Program-made: the position numbers and the translations under genes
Shown: in pieces, positions 6,537 to 16,800 of the stretch
Layout: every line of letters begins with the position of its first letter
How positions within the stretch are numbered: position 1 is the first letter of the stretch
NCBI GenBank assembly: GCA_023428695.1
Contig: JAEYWY010000031.1
Coordinates: 62,001 to 126,000 of the forward strand
Origin: Bacteroidota bacterium
GTDB lineage: Bacteria; Bacteroidota; Bacteroidia; Cytophagales; Cyclobacteriaceae
DNA: 64,000 nucleotides
Reading direction: 5' to 3'
Notes under the pieces: generated by a model
The model's database searches: none
What the model was told of the DNA's origin: nothing
The model's input: the letters and a program-made list of their open reading frames with translations, nothing else

Positions 6537-7927
6537 CGCTCAGTTTTTTTCAGTGTCGAAAAATATCGCTTCGCTTCCTGCATTACTTTCGGCGCGAGCA
6601 GGAATCCTGATACCATCGTCGGGAACGCCATCAGTGCATAAGCAACGTCGATAATGTTCATTACATCCTGCATCGAGAGGATGGCCCCGGCGATGATCGT
6701 AACCAGATAGAAATAGTTGTAATAACCTCCGGCTTTTACGCCGGCAAGAAATGACATTGCCTTGCTGCCGTAGTAGCTGTATGAAAAGAGCGACGTGATT
6801 GCAAAAAAGAACGCGCATGTCAGCAGGATCCATCTGCCGGGCGTTCCAAGTGCAAGTGCAAATGCATTGGTCGTTAACGTTACGCCATTTGCCTCGGTGG
6901 TTCTCCAAACGTCAGTGACGAGAATGGCAAGCGCAGTGAGGGTACAGACAAGCAGTGTGTCGATAGCAGGACTCATCATTGAAACAAGTCCTTCACGTAT
7001 TGGTTGTGTGCTCTTAGAAGCGCCCAAGGCCATGGGAGCAGTGCCGATTCCAGCTTCATTCGAAAACGATGCGCGTCGCACGCCCGCAACAATCAATCCG
7101 CCTGTCAGTCCACCGAGTGCCGGACTACCATGGTAGTTTTCTGCAGCAAATGCATCGGTGATGATCATCATAAAGTATTCCGGAACTTTTTCAAAGTTGA
7201 TAAGCAAAACCGCTGTGACGGACACAAAATAGAGCACAATCATAACCGGAACCATTTTTCCTGCCCAGCGACCGATTCGCTGAATGCCACCAAGGATTAC
7301 GAATCCCGATGAAACCATCAGAACAATTCCTATGATAAACTTGTGGGTGCTGATCGTAAAACCGCCAACGACGAATGATTTCGCCTCGAGTCCGACAGAA
7401 GCAAGCCCGATATCGTATATAACCTGTGTGAGTTGATTCGCCTGAAAGATTGGAAGACAACCAATCATTGCGCACAAACAAAACAGCGTTGCCAAAGGTT
7501 GCCATGGTCGCGATAGCGCTTCCCTGATGACGTACATCGGTCCGCCCTGAATTTGTCCGGCCGAGTCGCGTCCGCGATACATAACTGCAAGGCTACTGGT
7601 GAAAAAGTTTGTCGACATGCCTACAAAGGCAGTTACCCACATCCAGAACAAAGCGCCAGGGCCACCAATACTGATCGCTGCTGCAACTCCCGCGATGTTT
7701 CCCATACCCACAGTGGAAGCAAGCGCGGTGCTCAATGCCTCGTACGCGTTGATCTGTCCGGGGTCATCAGGGTTGTTGTACTTCCCACGCAGAACAGCAA
7801 TGGCATGAGCGAAATAACGATATGGAATGAATCGTGAATAGATCAAAAAGAACAGTCCGCCAATGATGAGCAGGAACAACACCGGTGTCCAGACTCCTGT
7901 AGCAACGCTTGAAATAAATTCACTCAT
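6533..7927 (-). CDS. Alanine/glycine:cation symporter (AGCS family)
   Basis: 464-residue polytopic inner-membrane protein of the AlsT/DagA (AGCS) type that imports alanine or glycine with Na+ or H+. The family signature near the first third (AYEALSTALASTVGMGNIAGVAAAI) and the later stretch FSNEAGIGTAPMALGASKS are diagnostic; both are read from the translated sequence. The length is normal for the family. It is transcribed away from the ureohydrolase gene behind it, with 113 bp between, in which no full consensus promoter was found (a TATTTTG-like box near 7965-7971 is the nearest). Confidence 0.93.
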   Translation of the reverse strand: MSEFISSVATGVWTPVLFLLIIGGLFFLIYSRFIPYRYFAHAIAVLRGKYNNPDDPGQINAYEALSTALASTVGMGNIAGVAAAISIGGPGALFWMWVTAFVGMSTNFFTSSLAVMYRGRDSAGQIQGGPMYVIREALSRPWQPLATLFCLCAMIGCLPIFQANQLTQVIYDIGLASVGLEAKSFVVGGFTISTHKFIIGIVLMVSSGFVILGGIQRIGRWAGKMVPVMIVLYFVSVTAVLLINFEKVPEYFMMIITDAFAAENYHGSPALGGLTGGLIVAGVRRASFSNEAGIGTAPMALGASKSTQPIREGLVSMMSPAIDTLLVCTLTALAILVTDVWRTTEANGVTLTTNAFALALGTPGRWILLTCAFFFAITSLFSYSYYGSKAMSFLAGVKAGGYYNYFYLVTIIAGAILSMQDVMNIIDVAYALMAFPTMVSGFLLAPKVMQEAKRYFSTLKKTER

Positions 7928-8040
7928 CTGTAACTCAGGCTTCGTTCGAGATACTCAGGCTTGCAAAATAGGGTTTATTTTGAATTCCGCAGGTAAATAC
8001 GAAGACTCATTCCGGAAATTACACCTGCGGTGCGCGTGTC

Positions 8041-9108
8041 CTAGAAATTTGCGTGAAGTTTTCCGCGTGAGACAGCCATCCAGTTGACAAGCTGATAAAG
8101 CAATCTTGCCCCGACATTTGCATCCCACTCAGGCTGAGTACCCGGCGCGACTTCATTCAAATCGAATCCGATAATCCGTTTTCCAGCCGCAACAAGTTTT
8201 TTCAACAGATACTGAGCCTGATTAAAATCAAGTCCGCCAGGAACAGGCGTTCCCGTACCCGGACAAAACGTTGGATCAAGTCCGTCGATATCGAAGCTGA
8301 TGTAAACATTCTCAGGTAGTGCGCTCACAATTTTTGCACATATCTCATCCCAGGATATTCCATTGTACATGCCTTCCTTCAGATCCTGATCAAAGAAAGT
8401 GACAATACGTCCGCGTGAACGGTCGATGACCTGCATTTCTTCTTCACAAAGGTCGCGGATACCAACCTGCACCAGCCTGTTTATTGAGCGAATCTTCATC
8501 GCGTTGTGCATGATTGATGCATGCGAATTTGTAAATCCCTGATATGATTTTCTCAGGTCGGCATGTGCATCGATTTGAAGGATGCCGAATCGTGAATAGA
8601 ATTCCGGCAACGCGCGAAGAAAGCCGAGCGGAGTGCTGTGATCGCCACCGAGTAAACCCACCATCTTGCCGTCGCGCATCAATCGTGTTACAGTGCTTCG
8701 CACATAAATATTGAGAGTCTCACTTGCTTCATTGATTTTCTTAAGAAGCGGATCATCCTCAACAACTTCATGCGATTCCAGGCGTGCGACATATCGCGTC
8801 GTAAGTTCACGCAGGCGCGCGCTTTCATCAATCAGGCTGCGGGGTACAGGCAGCATACTTGCGCCAAGTTGCCACGCATCCGGAATATCTTTGAGGAACA
8901 AATCGACCTGTTGCGAAGCATCAAGAATTGCCTGTGGTCCGCGCGATGTGCCAGCATTGTATGACACAGTCACTTCCCATGGCACAGGCACAATAACAAG
9001 CGAAGCCGTTTCAGGAGTGAATGGCAGACCGAAAAGATTTCCTTTTATCCCGGAACCGTTGGGATCAAATGTCGATGGAGAATATTGAGGCTTCGAAAGT
9101 AAATTCAT
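8041..9108 (-). CDS. Arginase/agmatinase/formimidoylglutamase family hydrolase
   Basis: 355-residue binuclear-manganese ureohydrolase. All metal-ligand motifs are present: GGDHST (about residue 155), DAHADLR and DIDGLDPTFCPGTGTPVPGG. The C-terminal FDLNEVAP box is also typical. Family members hydrolyse arginine, agmatine or formimidoylglutamate. In Bacteroidota this form is often called formimidoylglutamase, but no histidine-utilisation genes are nearby, so the substrate is open. sixA lies 26 bp upstream on the same strand and the two may form one transcript. Confidence 0.9.
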   Translation of the reverse strand: MNLLSKPQYSPSTFDPNGSGIKGNLFGLPFTPETASLVIVPVPWEVTVSYNAGTSRGPQAILDASQQVDLFLKDIPDAWQLGASMLPVPRSLIDESARLRELTTRYVARLESHEVVEDDPLLKKINEASETLNIYVRSTVTRLMRDGKMVGLLGGDHSTPLGFLRALPEFYSRFGILQIDAHADLRKSYQGFTNSHASIMHNAMKIRSINRLVQVGIRDLCEEEMQVIDRSRGRIVTFFDQDLKEGMYNGISWDEICAKIVSALPENVYISFDIDGLDPTFCPGTGTPVPGGLDFNQAQYLLKKLVAAGKRIIGFDLNEVAPGTQPEWDANVGARLLYQLVNWMAVSRGKLHANF

Positions 9109-9134
9109 TCAGTGAATGAGGAATGAAGGGATGC

Positions 9135-9620
9135 CTAGAAAGCAATGTACCGAATGAATTCGCCGCTTCCGGCGGTAATTTCGCTCCAGGATCCGGTGTT
9201 GAATTGAATAATCGCCATGCCCGCCGGTACAATCTCGCCGATCTCTGCTTCTGTCAGATACTCAGCAACATACGAAACCGCCGGGTTATGCGCAACGCAT
9301 AACACCTGCTGAAGTTTGTCATCAAGTTGTGTGACGAATTGAAACAAAATCCGCGTGCTGGCTTCATATAAATCTTCCTGGAAGGATACATGGTCGCGGT
9401 CGAAGCCAATGGCGTCGGCGACGATATGCGCAGTTGCCTTCGCTCGTTCAGCAGTGCTGCAGAATATGCTGTCCGGAAAAGTTTTTTGCTCTCGTAAGTA
9501 ATTTCCAATCTGTAAGGCCTGCTTTATCCCATCAGCCGTAAGTTCGCGCTGAAGGTCGGTTTGACCATGCTGTTTCTCAGCACTTTGGGCGTGACGAAGC
9601 AAATACAGATACTTTGGCAT
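9135..9620 (-). CDS. sixA: Phosphohistidine phosphatase SixA-like
   Basis: 161-residue member of the histidine phosphatase superfamily. The catalytic RHG-type motif is LLRHAQSAEK at residues 7-16 and the second histidine is in VAHNPAVS, as in SixA. It lacks a signal peptide. SixA removes phosphate from histidine-containing phosphotransfer proteins; here no partner is adjacent. It is divergent from topA across about 110 bp and is likely first in a transcript with the ureohydrolase gene. Confidence 0.85.
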   Translation of the reverse strand: MPKYLYLLRHAQSAEKQHGQTDLQRELTADGIKQALQIGNYLREQKTFPDSIFCSTAERAKATAHIVADAIGFDRDHVSFQEDLYEASTRILFQFVTQLDDKLQQVLCVAHNPAVSYVAEYLTEAEIGEIVPAGMAIIQFNTGSWSEITAGSGEFIRYIAF

Positions 9621-9730
9621 AAAACCGGAATTAAGCTGTTCAAACGGGGGCTTAAGCGATTCAATATTAATATGTGAAATTTGATTTTTTAAAAATTTCC
9701 AGATATTTGGTTTTTTGAACCTATTGCGGC

Positions 9731-12301
9731 ATGTCGAAAAACCTTGTAATTGTTGAGTCCCCGGCGAAAGCGAAAACCATTGAAGGGTATCTGGGAAAGG
9801 ATTTTAAAGTTGCGTCCAGCATGGGGCATATTCGGGATTTGCCGAAAGGTGGAGATGCCATCGATATTGAAAACGACTTTGAACCTACGTATGAAATAAG
9901 TCCCGACAAAAAGGACGTCATTCAAAAACTGAAAAAGCTTGCCGAGGATGCCGAGATGGTGTATCTCGCAAGCGATGAAGACCGCGAGGGAGAAGCTATT
10001 TCATGGCACCTGAAAGAGGTCCTCGATCTGAATGATCGCAAAACACGTCGAATTGTTTTCACCGAAATCACCAAAAAGGCAATCCTTAACGCGATTGAAA
10101 GCCCGCGCAGCATTGATATTGACCTGGTGAACGCACAGCAGGCACGGCGCGTACTTGACCGCCTGGTCGGTTACGAATTGTCGCCGATCCTTTGGAAAAA
10201 AATAAAGACCGGCTTGTCGGCCGGCCGTGTTCAATCTGTTGCAGTACGACTCGTCGTTGAACGCGAACGCGAGATAAACGAATTTCAGGCAAAGTCTGCC
10301 TTTAAAGTCAATGCGACTTTTCTACTCGACAACGGTCGAACTTTGGTGGCCGAATTGTCACAACGGTTCGATACCGAAGAAGAGGCGATGACATTTCTCG
10401 AAACGTGCAAGGGTGCGAAATTCTCAATCTCTGATTTGCAGACACGCCCTTCGAAACGTTCTCCTGCGCCACCATTCACAACATCAACGCTACAACAGGA
10501 AGCCGCGCGAAAGCTTGGCTTCTCCGTCATTCAGACGATGACAGTAGCCCAGAAGTTGTATGAAGCAGGTAAGATCAGTTACATGCGTACGGATAGTGTG
10601 AACCTGTCCGACGAGGCGCGAAACGGTGCCATGGCCCAAATCAAATCTGCGTTTGGAAAAGAATTCGTTGAACCAAGACAATTCAAAACCAAATCATCGT
10701 CTGCACAGGAAGCGCACGAAGCAATCCGGCCTACGGACTTTTCAGTTATGGATCCTGGTATGGACCGGAACGCGTCACGATTGTATGATCTGATTTGGAA
10801 AAGAGCGATCGCATCACAAATGGCTGATGCCGAACTCGAAAAGACAACGGCAACGATAGCTATTTCGACAAACCCGCTGACATTGGTTGCAACGGGAGAG
10901 GTCGTGAAATTTGAAGGGTTCCTCAAGGTGTATATGGAATCCATTGACGACGATGAAGAGGCGGAGAACAGCAAGGTACTTCCGCCGTTGAGCGTTGGTC
11001 AGCGGCTCGACCTTGATGAACTCGTTAGTAAACAGGTCTTCAGCAGACACCCACCTCGTTACACGGAAGCGAGCCTTGTAAAGAAACTTGAAGAACTTGG
11101 TATTGGCCGTCCTTCGACATATGCGCCGACAATCAGCACAGTACAAAAGAGGGGCTACGTTGTGAAGGAATCGCGTGAAGGCGTGGAGCGTAAATATGTT
11201 GTCCTTTCGTTAAAGGGTGGCGATGGGTTAAATCGTAATGAGATTAATCGCATTGAAGAATCAGAAATTACCGGTGCAGAGAAGAATAAGCTCTTCCCGA
11301 CGAACACCGCGATGGTCGTTACGGACTTCCTCGTCGAACATTTTCCCGACGTAACCGATTTCTCTTTCACAAGCGAGATCGAACAGGAGTTCGACGAAAT
11401 AGCCAGCGGCAAACTCGACTGGAAAAAAATGATTCACGATTTTTACCGGCCGTTCCACAAAAAAGTGGCGGTAACGGAAAAGGTTGAACGTTCGTCGGTT
11501 GGCCGCAGTCGCGAATTGGGCGTCGATCCAAAGACAGGCAAGAATGTCTATGCCAAGCTTGGTCGATTTGGCGCTTACGTTCAAATCGGTGAGAACCCCG
11601 ACGACAACGGCGGCGAAAAACCGAAGTTCGCAAGTCTGAGACCGGGCCAGTTCATCGAAAGCATTTCGTTGGAAGATGCGATGGAATTGTTCAAGATGCC
11701 ACGTGACCTTGGAGAATTTGAGGAGATGCCGGTTATCGTTAACATTGGAAGATTCGGTCCTTACGTGCTGCACGATAAAAAATTTGTAAGCATTCCAAAA
11801 GGAGAGGATCCGTATGAGATAAGTCTGGAGCGCTCGATAGAACTCATCGAGGCCAAACGCATCGCCGATGCGAACAAGCTGATCAAATCCTTTGAGGGCC
11901 ACCCCGATGTGCAGGTGTTGAATGGAAGATTCGGGCCATACATCAAGGCGGGCAAGAAGAACGTGAAGATCCCGAAAGGGAAGGAACCCGCATCGCTTAC
12001 CATCGAGGAATGCCTTGCACTTGCAGAGGCAACTCCCGAAAAGAAAGGCAGGTTTGGCCGCCGTGTAGCCGAGCCGAAACCGGCAAAAACGGAGACAGCT
12101 ACGGCATCTAAACCTGCGAGGAAAGTTGCTGCAAAAAAGACCGTAAAGAAAACAGCAGTGAAAAAAGCTGCAGCGAAGAAGGCAGCCCCTGTAAAGGTTA
12201 AGAAAGCAGTGAAGAAGGTTGCGGCGAAGAAGACTGCGGCCAAGAAACCGAAGCCTGCAGCGAAAAAGGCAAAGCCGGCGAAAAAGAAATCGTCCCGCTG
12301 A
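9731..12301 (+). CDS. topA: DNA topoisomerase I with Lys/Ala-rich tail
   Basis: Type IA topoisomerase that relaxes negative supercoils. The Toprim domain starts with VESPAKAKTIEGYLG, with the acidic ASDEDREGEAI motif near residue 80. The catalytic tyrosine lies in GKISYMRTDSVNLS (about residue 287). Instead of zinc fingers the C-terminus has three Toprim-C repeats, recognisable by GRFGAYVQ, GRFGPYVLHDKKFV and GRFGPYIKAGKK. The last 90 residues (from about 12080) are an unstructured run of AKK-type repeats resembling histone H1 tails, probably nonspecific DNA contacts. Upstream, a TTTG box and a GATATTTG box 18 bp apart (near 9680-9710) form a weak promoter candidate. Confidence 0.97.
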   Translation: MSKNLVIVESPAKAKTIEGYLGKDFKVASSMGHIRDLPKGGDAIDIENDFEPTYEISPDKKDVIQKLKKLAEDAEMVYLASDEDREGEAISWHLKEVLDLNDRKTRRIVFTEITKKAILNAIESPRSIDIDLVNAQQARRVLDRLVGYELSPILWKKIKTGLSAGRVQSVAVRLVVEREREINEFQAKSAFKVNATFLLDNGRTLVAELSQRFDTEEEAMTFLETCKGAKFSISDLQTRPSKRSPAPPFTTSTLQQEAARKLGFSVIQTMTVAQKLYEAGKISYMRTDSVNLSDEARNGAMAQIKSAFGKEFVEPRQFKTKSSSAQEAHEAIRPTDFSVMDPGMDRNASRLYDLIWKRAIASQMADAELEKTTATIAISTNPLTLVATGEVVKFEGFLKVYMESIDDDEEAENSKVLPPLSVGQRLDLDELVSKQVFSRHPPRYTEASLVKKLEELGIGRPSTYAPTISTVQKRGYVVKESREGVERKYVVLSLKGGDGLNRNEINRIEESEITGAEKNKLFPTNTAMVVTDFLVEHFPDVTDFSFTSEIEQEFDEIASGKLDWKKMIHDFYRPFHKKVAVTEKVERSSVGRSRELGVDPKTGKNVYAKLGRFGAYVQIGENPDDNGGEKPKFASLRPGQFIESISLEDAMELFKMPRDLGEFEEMPVIVNIGRFGPYVLHDKKFVSIPKGEDPYEISLERSIELIEAKRIADANKLIKSFEGHPDVQVLNGRFGPYIKAGKKNVKIPKGKEPASLTIEECLALAEATPEKKGRFGRRVAEPKPAKTETATASKPARKVAAKKTVKKTAVKKAAAKKAAPVKVKKAVKKVAAKKTAAKKPKPAAKKAKPAKKKSSR

Positions 12302-12360
12302 TTGCAGGAGAAATTCCTTGAAGCTGTTTCACACGCGAAGAATTCCCGAAATAGAGCGAC

Positions 12361-13050
12361 GTGAAAAAACTTGTTGTACTCACAGGTGCCGGTATCAGTC
12401 AGGAGAGTGGCATCCCGACTTTCCGCGATGCAAACGGACTTTGGGAAGGGTACCGTGTTGAGGATGTTGCGTCTCCGGAAGGATGGGAGAAGAATCCGGC
12501 GGTAGTATTGGAATTCTACAATCAGCGCCGCAGGAAGGCACTCGAAGTAAAACCAAATCGCGGTCACGAAATTCTAGCCGAACTTGAACAGTACTTTGAT
12601 GTTGTTGTCGTTACACAAAACGTTGACAACCTTCATGAGCGCGCGGGCTCATCCCATGTGATTCACCTTCATGGAAGCCTGTTTGAGTCGCGGAGCACAA
12701 AAGATGAATCATTGGTTTATCCGATTAAAGGATGGGAGCTTAACCTCGGCGACCTCTGTGAAAAAGGATCTCAACTTCGGCCCAACATTGTGTGGTTCGG
12801 CGAAATGGTGCCGTTGATTGAAGTTGCGGCGCGACAGGCGTCCCAGGCAGACATATTTTTGGTGGTGGGCACGTCGATGGTTGTCTACCCCGCCGCCGGA
12901 TTGATCGACTATGTACCTTACGATGCGCCCAGGTTCGTCGTCGATCCGAATGTTCCGGGCGTCAGTCATATTCCGCACGTTAATATCATTCAGGAAAAAG
13001 CGGGAACAGGAATGGAAAAGCTGAAGCAAACCTTGCTTAATCTCCGTTGA
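12361..13050 (+). CDS. NAD-dependent protein deacylase (sirtuin) without zinc cysteines
   Basis: 229-residue Sir2-family enzyme. NAD-binding motifs GAGISQESGIPTFRD and TQNVDNLHERAGS and the catalytic histidine in HLHGSLFE are intact. FYNQRRR matches the YxxR acyl-pocket motif of class III (SIRT5/CobB-like) enzymes, which favour succinyl or other acidic acyl groups. The zinc-ribbon cysteines are missing: the whole protein has one cysteine (in GDLCEKG). The region instead reads YPIKGWELNLGDL before QLRPNIVWFGE. The start is GTG. Its stop overlaps the coaX start by one base (TGATG), so translation is probably coupled. It lies 59 bp after topA. Confidence 0.9.
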   Translation: MKKLVVLTGAGISQESGIPTFRDANGLWEGYRVEDVASPEGWEKNPAVVLEFYNQRRRKALEVKPNRGHEILAELEQYFDVVVVTQNVDNLHERAGSSHVIHLHGSLFESRSTKDESLVYPIKGWELNLGDLCEKGSQLRPNIVWFGEMVPLIEVAARQASQADIFLVVGTSMVVYPAAGLIDYVPYDAPRFVVDPNVPGVSHIPHVNIIQEKAGTGMEKLKQTLLNLR

Positions 13051-13820
13051 TGCTGATCGCGTTCGACATTGGAAATACCGACATCACCATTGGTGTTCAC
13101 GATCGCACCACGTGGCGTCATATTTGGCGACTCCCGTCATCGAAGATGAACGAGCTGTTCTATGCCTTGAAGATTCAGAATCGATTTCTTGAAGCAGGGT
13201 TGGAGCCAGGTGTTATCAGTGGTGCGGTAGTCAGCAGTGTCGTACCTGATATTACCGATACCATTGTGCGTGTGGCGGAGACGTTATTCAAGGTGGTTCC
13301 GGTGCTGGTTTCCGTTCCGGTTTATGAAAAACTTCCCGTCCGGATACTAAACCCTTATCAGATTGGTACCGATCTCGTGGCAAATGCAGTTGCCGCTTTC
13401 GCGCATGAGGAACGCAACAGACGCGATGTTGTAGTTGTCGATTTCGGAACCGCGCTCACCTTCACCGTCGTAAAGCGCGATGGCGAAATTACCGGAGTAG
13501 CAATATTACCCGGACTGAAGACCGCCATCAGATCGTTGAGCCAGAACACGGCAAAACTTTTTGATGTTCCGTTGGAATTGCCGGAGTCGGTGCTCGGAAA
13601 AGATACGATTCACGCAATACAGGCCGGACTACTATACGGCTACGAAGGAGTTGTCGGCAACATCCTAAAAAGAATACGATACGAAGTCAATCCCGACCCG
13701 CACGTTATCGCCACGGGTGGTCTGTGCACAGTTATTCCCGGATTGGACAAGCAGGTTCATCATATCATCCCGACGCTCACCCTCGATGGGCTGAGATTAA
13801 TTCACGAAGCGGCGCATTAG
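13050..13820 (+). CDS. coaX: Type III pantothenate kinase
   Basis: First step of coenzyme A synthesis, pantothenate to 4'-phosphopantothenate. The ASKHA-fold motifs are clear: FDIGNTDITIGV at the N-terminus, GTDLVANAVAAF, VVDFGTALTFTVV and GVAILPGLKTAI. At 256 residues it is the normal CoaX length. Translation should begin at ATG 13050, which overlaps the sirtuin stop codon; the TTG three bases upstream is unlikely. Coupling of a CoA-making and an acyl-removing enzyme in one transcript may be fortuitous. It is convergent with smc. Confidence 0.95.
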   Translation: MLIAFDIGNTDITIGVHDRTTWRHIWRLPSSKMNELFYALKIQNRFLEAGLEPGVISGAVVSSVVPDITDTIVRVAETLFKVVPVLVSVPVYEKLPVRILNPYQIGTDLVANAVAAFAHEERNRRDVVVVDFGTALTFTVVKRDGEITGVAILPGLKTAIRSLSQNTAKLFDVPLELPESVLGKDTIHAIQAGLLYGYEGVVGNILKRIRYEVNPDPHVIATGGLCTVIPGLDKQVHHIIPTLTLDGLRLIHEAAH

Positions 13821-13828
13821 TGGACCAA

Positions 13829-13854
13829 CAAAAAAGCCGGATCGCTCCGGCTTT
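13829..13854 (-). terminator. Terminator of smc
   Basis: AAAGCCGGA/TCCGGCTTT form a 9-bp stem with a 4-nt loop; read on the minus strand it is followed by TTTTTTG, the arrangement of an intrinsic terminator. It also lies directly after coaX on the plus strand, but has no long T run in that direction. Confidence 0.75.
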
Positions 13855-13873
13855 GAGTGGGGTTGGAAATACC

Positions 13874-16800
13874 TTAGGCAAGTTCGCGCAGGTCAACGGG
13901 CACTACTCGTGAAATACCTTTCTCAACCATCGTGATACCATAAATTACATCGGTGGAACTCATCGTACGTTTGTTGTGTGTAACGATCACAAACTGTGAG
14001 TCTTTACTGAACGTGCGTATAATGTTGTTGAACTTGTCAATGTTGGCATCATCAAGCGGCGCGTCAACCTCGTCGAAAATACAGAACGGTGCCGGCTTGA
14101 GCAGATACATCGAAAAGAGCAGTGCTGTAGCGGTCAGTGTTTTTTCTCCTCCGGAGAGCTGATTAATTGTAAGCGGTCGCTTACCCTTCGGCTTCGCAAT
14201 GATATCGATATCTGAATCAAGCGGACTGTTTGGATCAACAAGCCGGAGATCACACTCGTCGCCTTCGGTAAACAGCGAGCGGAATACGCGTACAAAGTGT
14301 TCCTTGATCTTGTTGAAGGAATCCATAAAGGTCTGGCTTGCGACGCCTTCAATTTCACTGATCGTGTTGAACAGGGATTCCTTGGCTTTAAGCAAGTCTT
14401 CCTTCTGGGTAAGAATGAAATCGTTGCGTTGTTTGATTTCCGTGTATGCCTCCATAGCCATCGGGTTGATCGGTCCCATGTTGTCGAGGCGGTCGCGGAT
14501 TCGTTGTACGTCAGCGCGAATCTTGTCTTCCTCAACCTTCGCAAGCTCTTCGTCTTCCTCAGGAGTTGACTGGCCAATCACTTCGTCAAGGTTCACATTA
14601 AACTCAACTGAAAGGCGTTCTTTCACGGAGTTCAACTGCATCTTGCTTTCGTTGAGCTGATTCTGCAGCTCCATCAATACGGTGTCGATCTGCTGGCGTT
14701 GATGTTGAATTTCACGCAGTTGCTTTTCAACCTGATCGATGTAACCACGCGCTTCGTAGTAGTCTTTTTCAGCTTCGCCGAGGGCTTTTTCCATCTCTTC
14801 CTTCTGCTCGTACATTCCGAGAAGTTCGTCATCATTGCTTTGAGTCGTTTCAATGATACGTTTTACTTCTTCCTCATTCTTGCGAAGCTCTTCGGCATTG
14901 GTTTCAATACGGGAAGTGCTTTGATCCATGGATTCCTTTTTGAATCGGATCTCCTGTTCGATACTCTTTACCCGGTTGTCCTGCTGGTGGAAGAAAATGT
15001 TCTGTTCGTTATATGCGGCAGACTTCTGACTGAGAAGCTCGTTGTTGGCGGCGAGGTTGTGCGTAAGGCTTGCAAGTTTCTCCTCCTGTTCTTCCAGGTC
15101 GTGCTGAGCCTGCTTAGCCTTCGGTTTAAGCTCATCAAGTTCGCGGAGCAGCGTGTCGATTTTTTCGAGAATGTCCTCACGCCGCAAGTCAGCGCTGTTG
15201 AGCATTTCGGAAAACTGCTCGCGTTTAGTCCGCACGGAAACAAACTCGTCATTTACCTGACGGATCTGATTCTGGATTTCTTCAATACGCTGGCGAATCT
15301 TGTTGTTACGAAGTTTCTCGAGATCAGCCTGCTTTTCAAGTAATGAATTGCGGATCTCATCGAGTTTCGCGGATAATTCGCGAATCTCTTTTTCGAGTTT
15401 CTCGAGGTTCTTCGCGCGGCCGATTTTCTTGCCTTCGAACAAACCCACTGATCCGCCGGAAATGCTGAACTTCCGCTTCGTCAGTTTGCCGTTCTTGGTG
15501 ATGAATGTGTTTTCGTCGCTGTTGGGAATAGTTTTCATATCCCCTTCGTAGATATACACACGATCCAGGATATACGACATCAGCTTGCGATACTTCTGGT
15601 CGTATTCGATAATCTCCGTAGCGGGGAAGGCGTTGTCGTAAATCCTTCCGGGCGTAGACTCGAATTTGTCAAACGCATCCAGGATGAAGAAGTGCGCCTT
15701 ACCTTTCGAAGCGTCGCTCAGGATGTTGATGGCCTCGTATGCTTCGGCTTCGTGCTCGACAATATAGTAGTTGAGATATGGTTCGAGGTAGTTCTCGATG
15801 GCGACGCGATATTCTTCCGAAGTGGTAAGAATGTCCGAAAGGAGAGGAGCATTCTTTGCAACTTTTTTCTTGAGGAATTTGATGGCCTCCGGAAATCCCT
15901 CGAGGTTTTCGACCAGCGATTTCGTCAGGTTGTATTCATTCTGGCGCGCATCGAGTTTCCGGGAGATGACGTTCATCTCTTCACGAATCATCTCAATAGT
16001 TTTCTCGGCTCCGCTGATGCGATCCTGAATTTGTTCTTCCTCGCGTTTTAGTTTCTCCTGTTCGTCGTTTTTGTCAGCGAGTTCCTGTTGCAGAATCTTG
16101 AGTTTGTTTTCGAATTCCACCAGGCTCGCACTTTGCTGATTGGAGTCAGATGCGGTTTTTTCAAGCTCCTGTTTGAACGATGAAACCTGGATCTCGCGGA
16201 TCTCTACGGCCTTGTTAATCTGAAAACTCTCTTCCTGTTTTTCGCGCTGAACGCGTCTGATTGAATCAGCCTGCGTCTGGAGCTCAGTTGTTATGCGCTT
16301 TTGATCTTCGTATTCGCGTTTAAGACCTTCGAGTTTGTGTGTTATTTCCTCGAATATCTCGAGTGCGTTAGTTTTTTCACCCTCAAGACTTTGAATGCTG
16401 AAGCGCGCGCGCTCATTGCTCTTTTTATCCTGTTCGATTTGTTCGCGCAATCCGTTCGCGCGGTCATTCAGGTATTTGAGGCGTTCGTTCTTGATTTGTT
16501 TTTCACTCTCGTACTGACGGATTTTGGCAACAAATTCATTGATCCCCTTCTGTCTTGAACTTAGCGTCTTCTCTTTTATGATGAGCTCAGCCTTTGACTT
16601 TTCGATGAGCGCTTCCTTTTCACTGATCTCGGCAGCGAGTGCGACTTTGCGGTCGTTTTCATCTTCAACTTTTTTACTGATCGCATTGAAATTGTCTTTC
16701 TGTTTGTTTACGACAACCTTCGCGAGGTAAATACTTTTGTCTTTGTATTCGTCCTTGATGCGATAGTACGTCTCTGTTTGTTTGGCCTGCTTCTCCAGGC

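Noticed and set aside
11761..12567. 268-codon minus-strand frame opposite topA and the sirtuin
   Set aside because: It is a shadow of the Lys/Ala-rich topA tail, giving a run of Phe/Ala; no family match.
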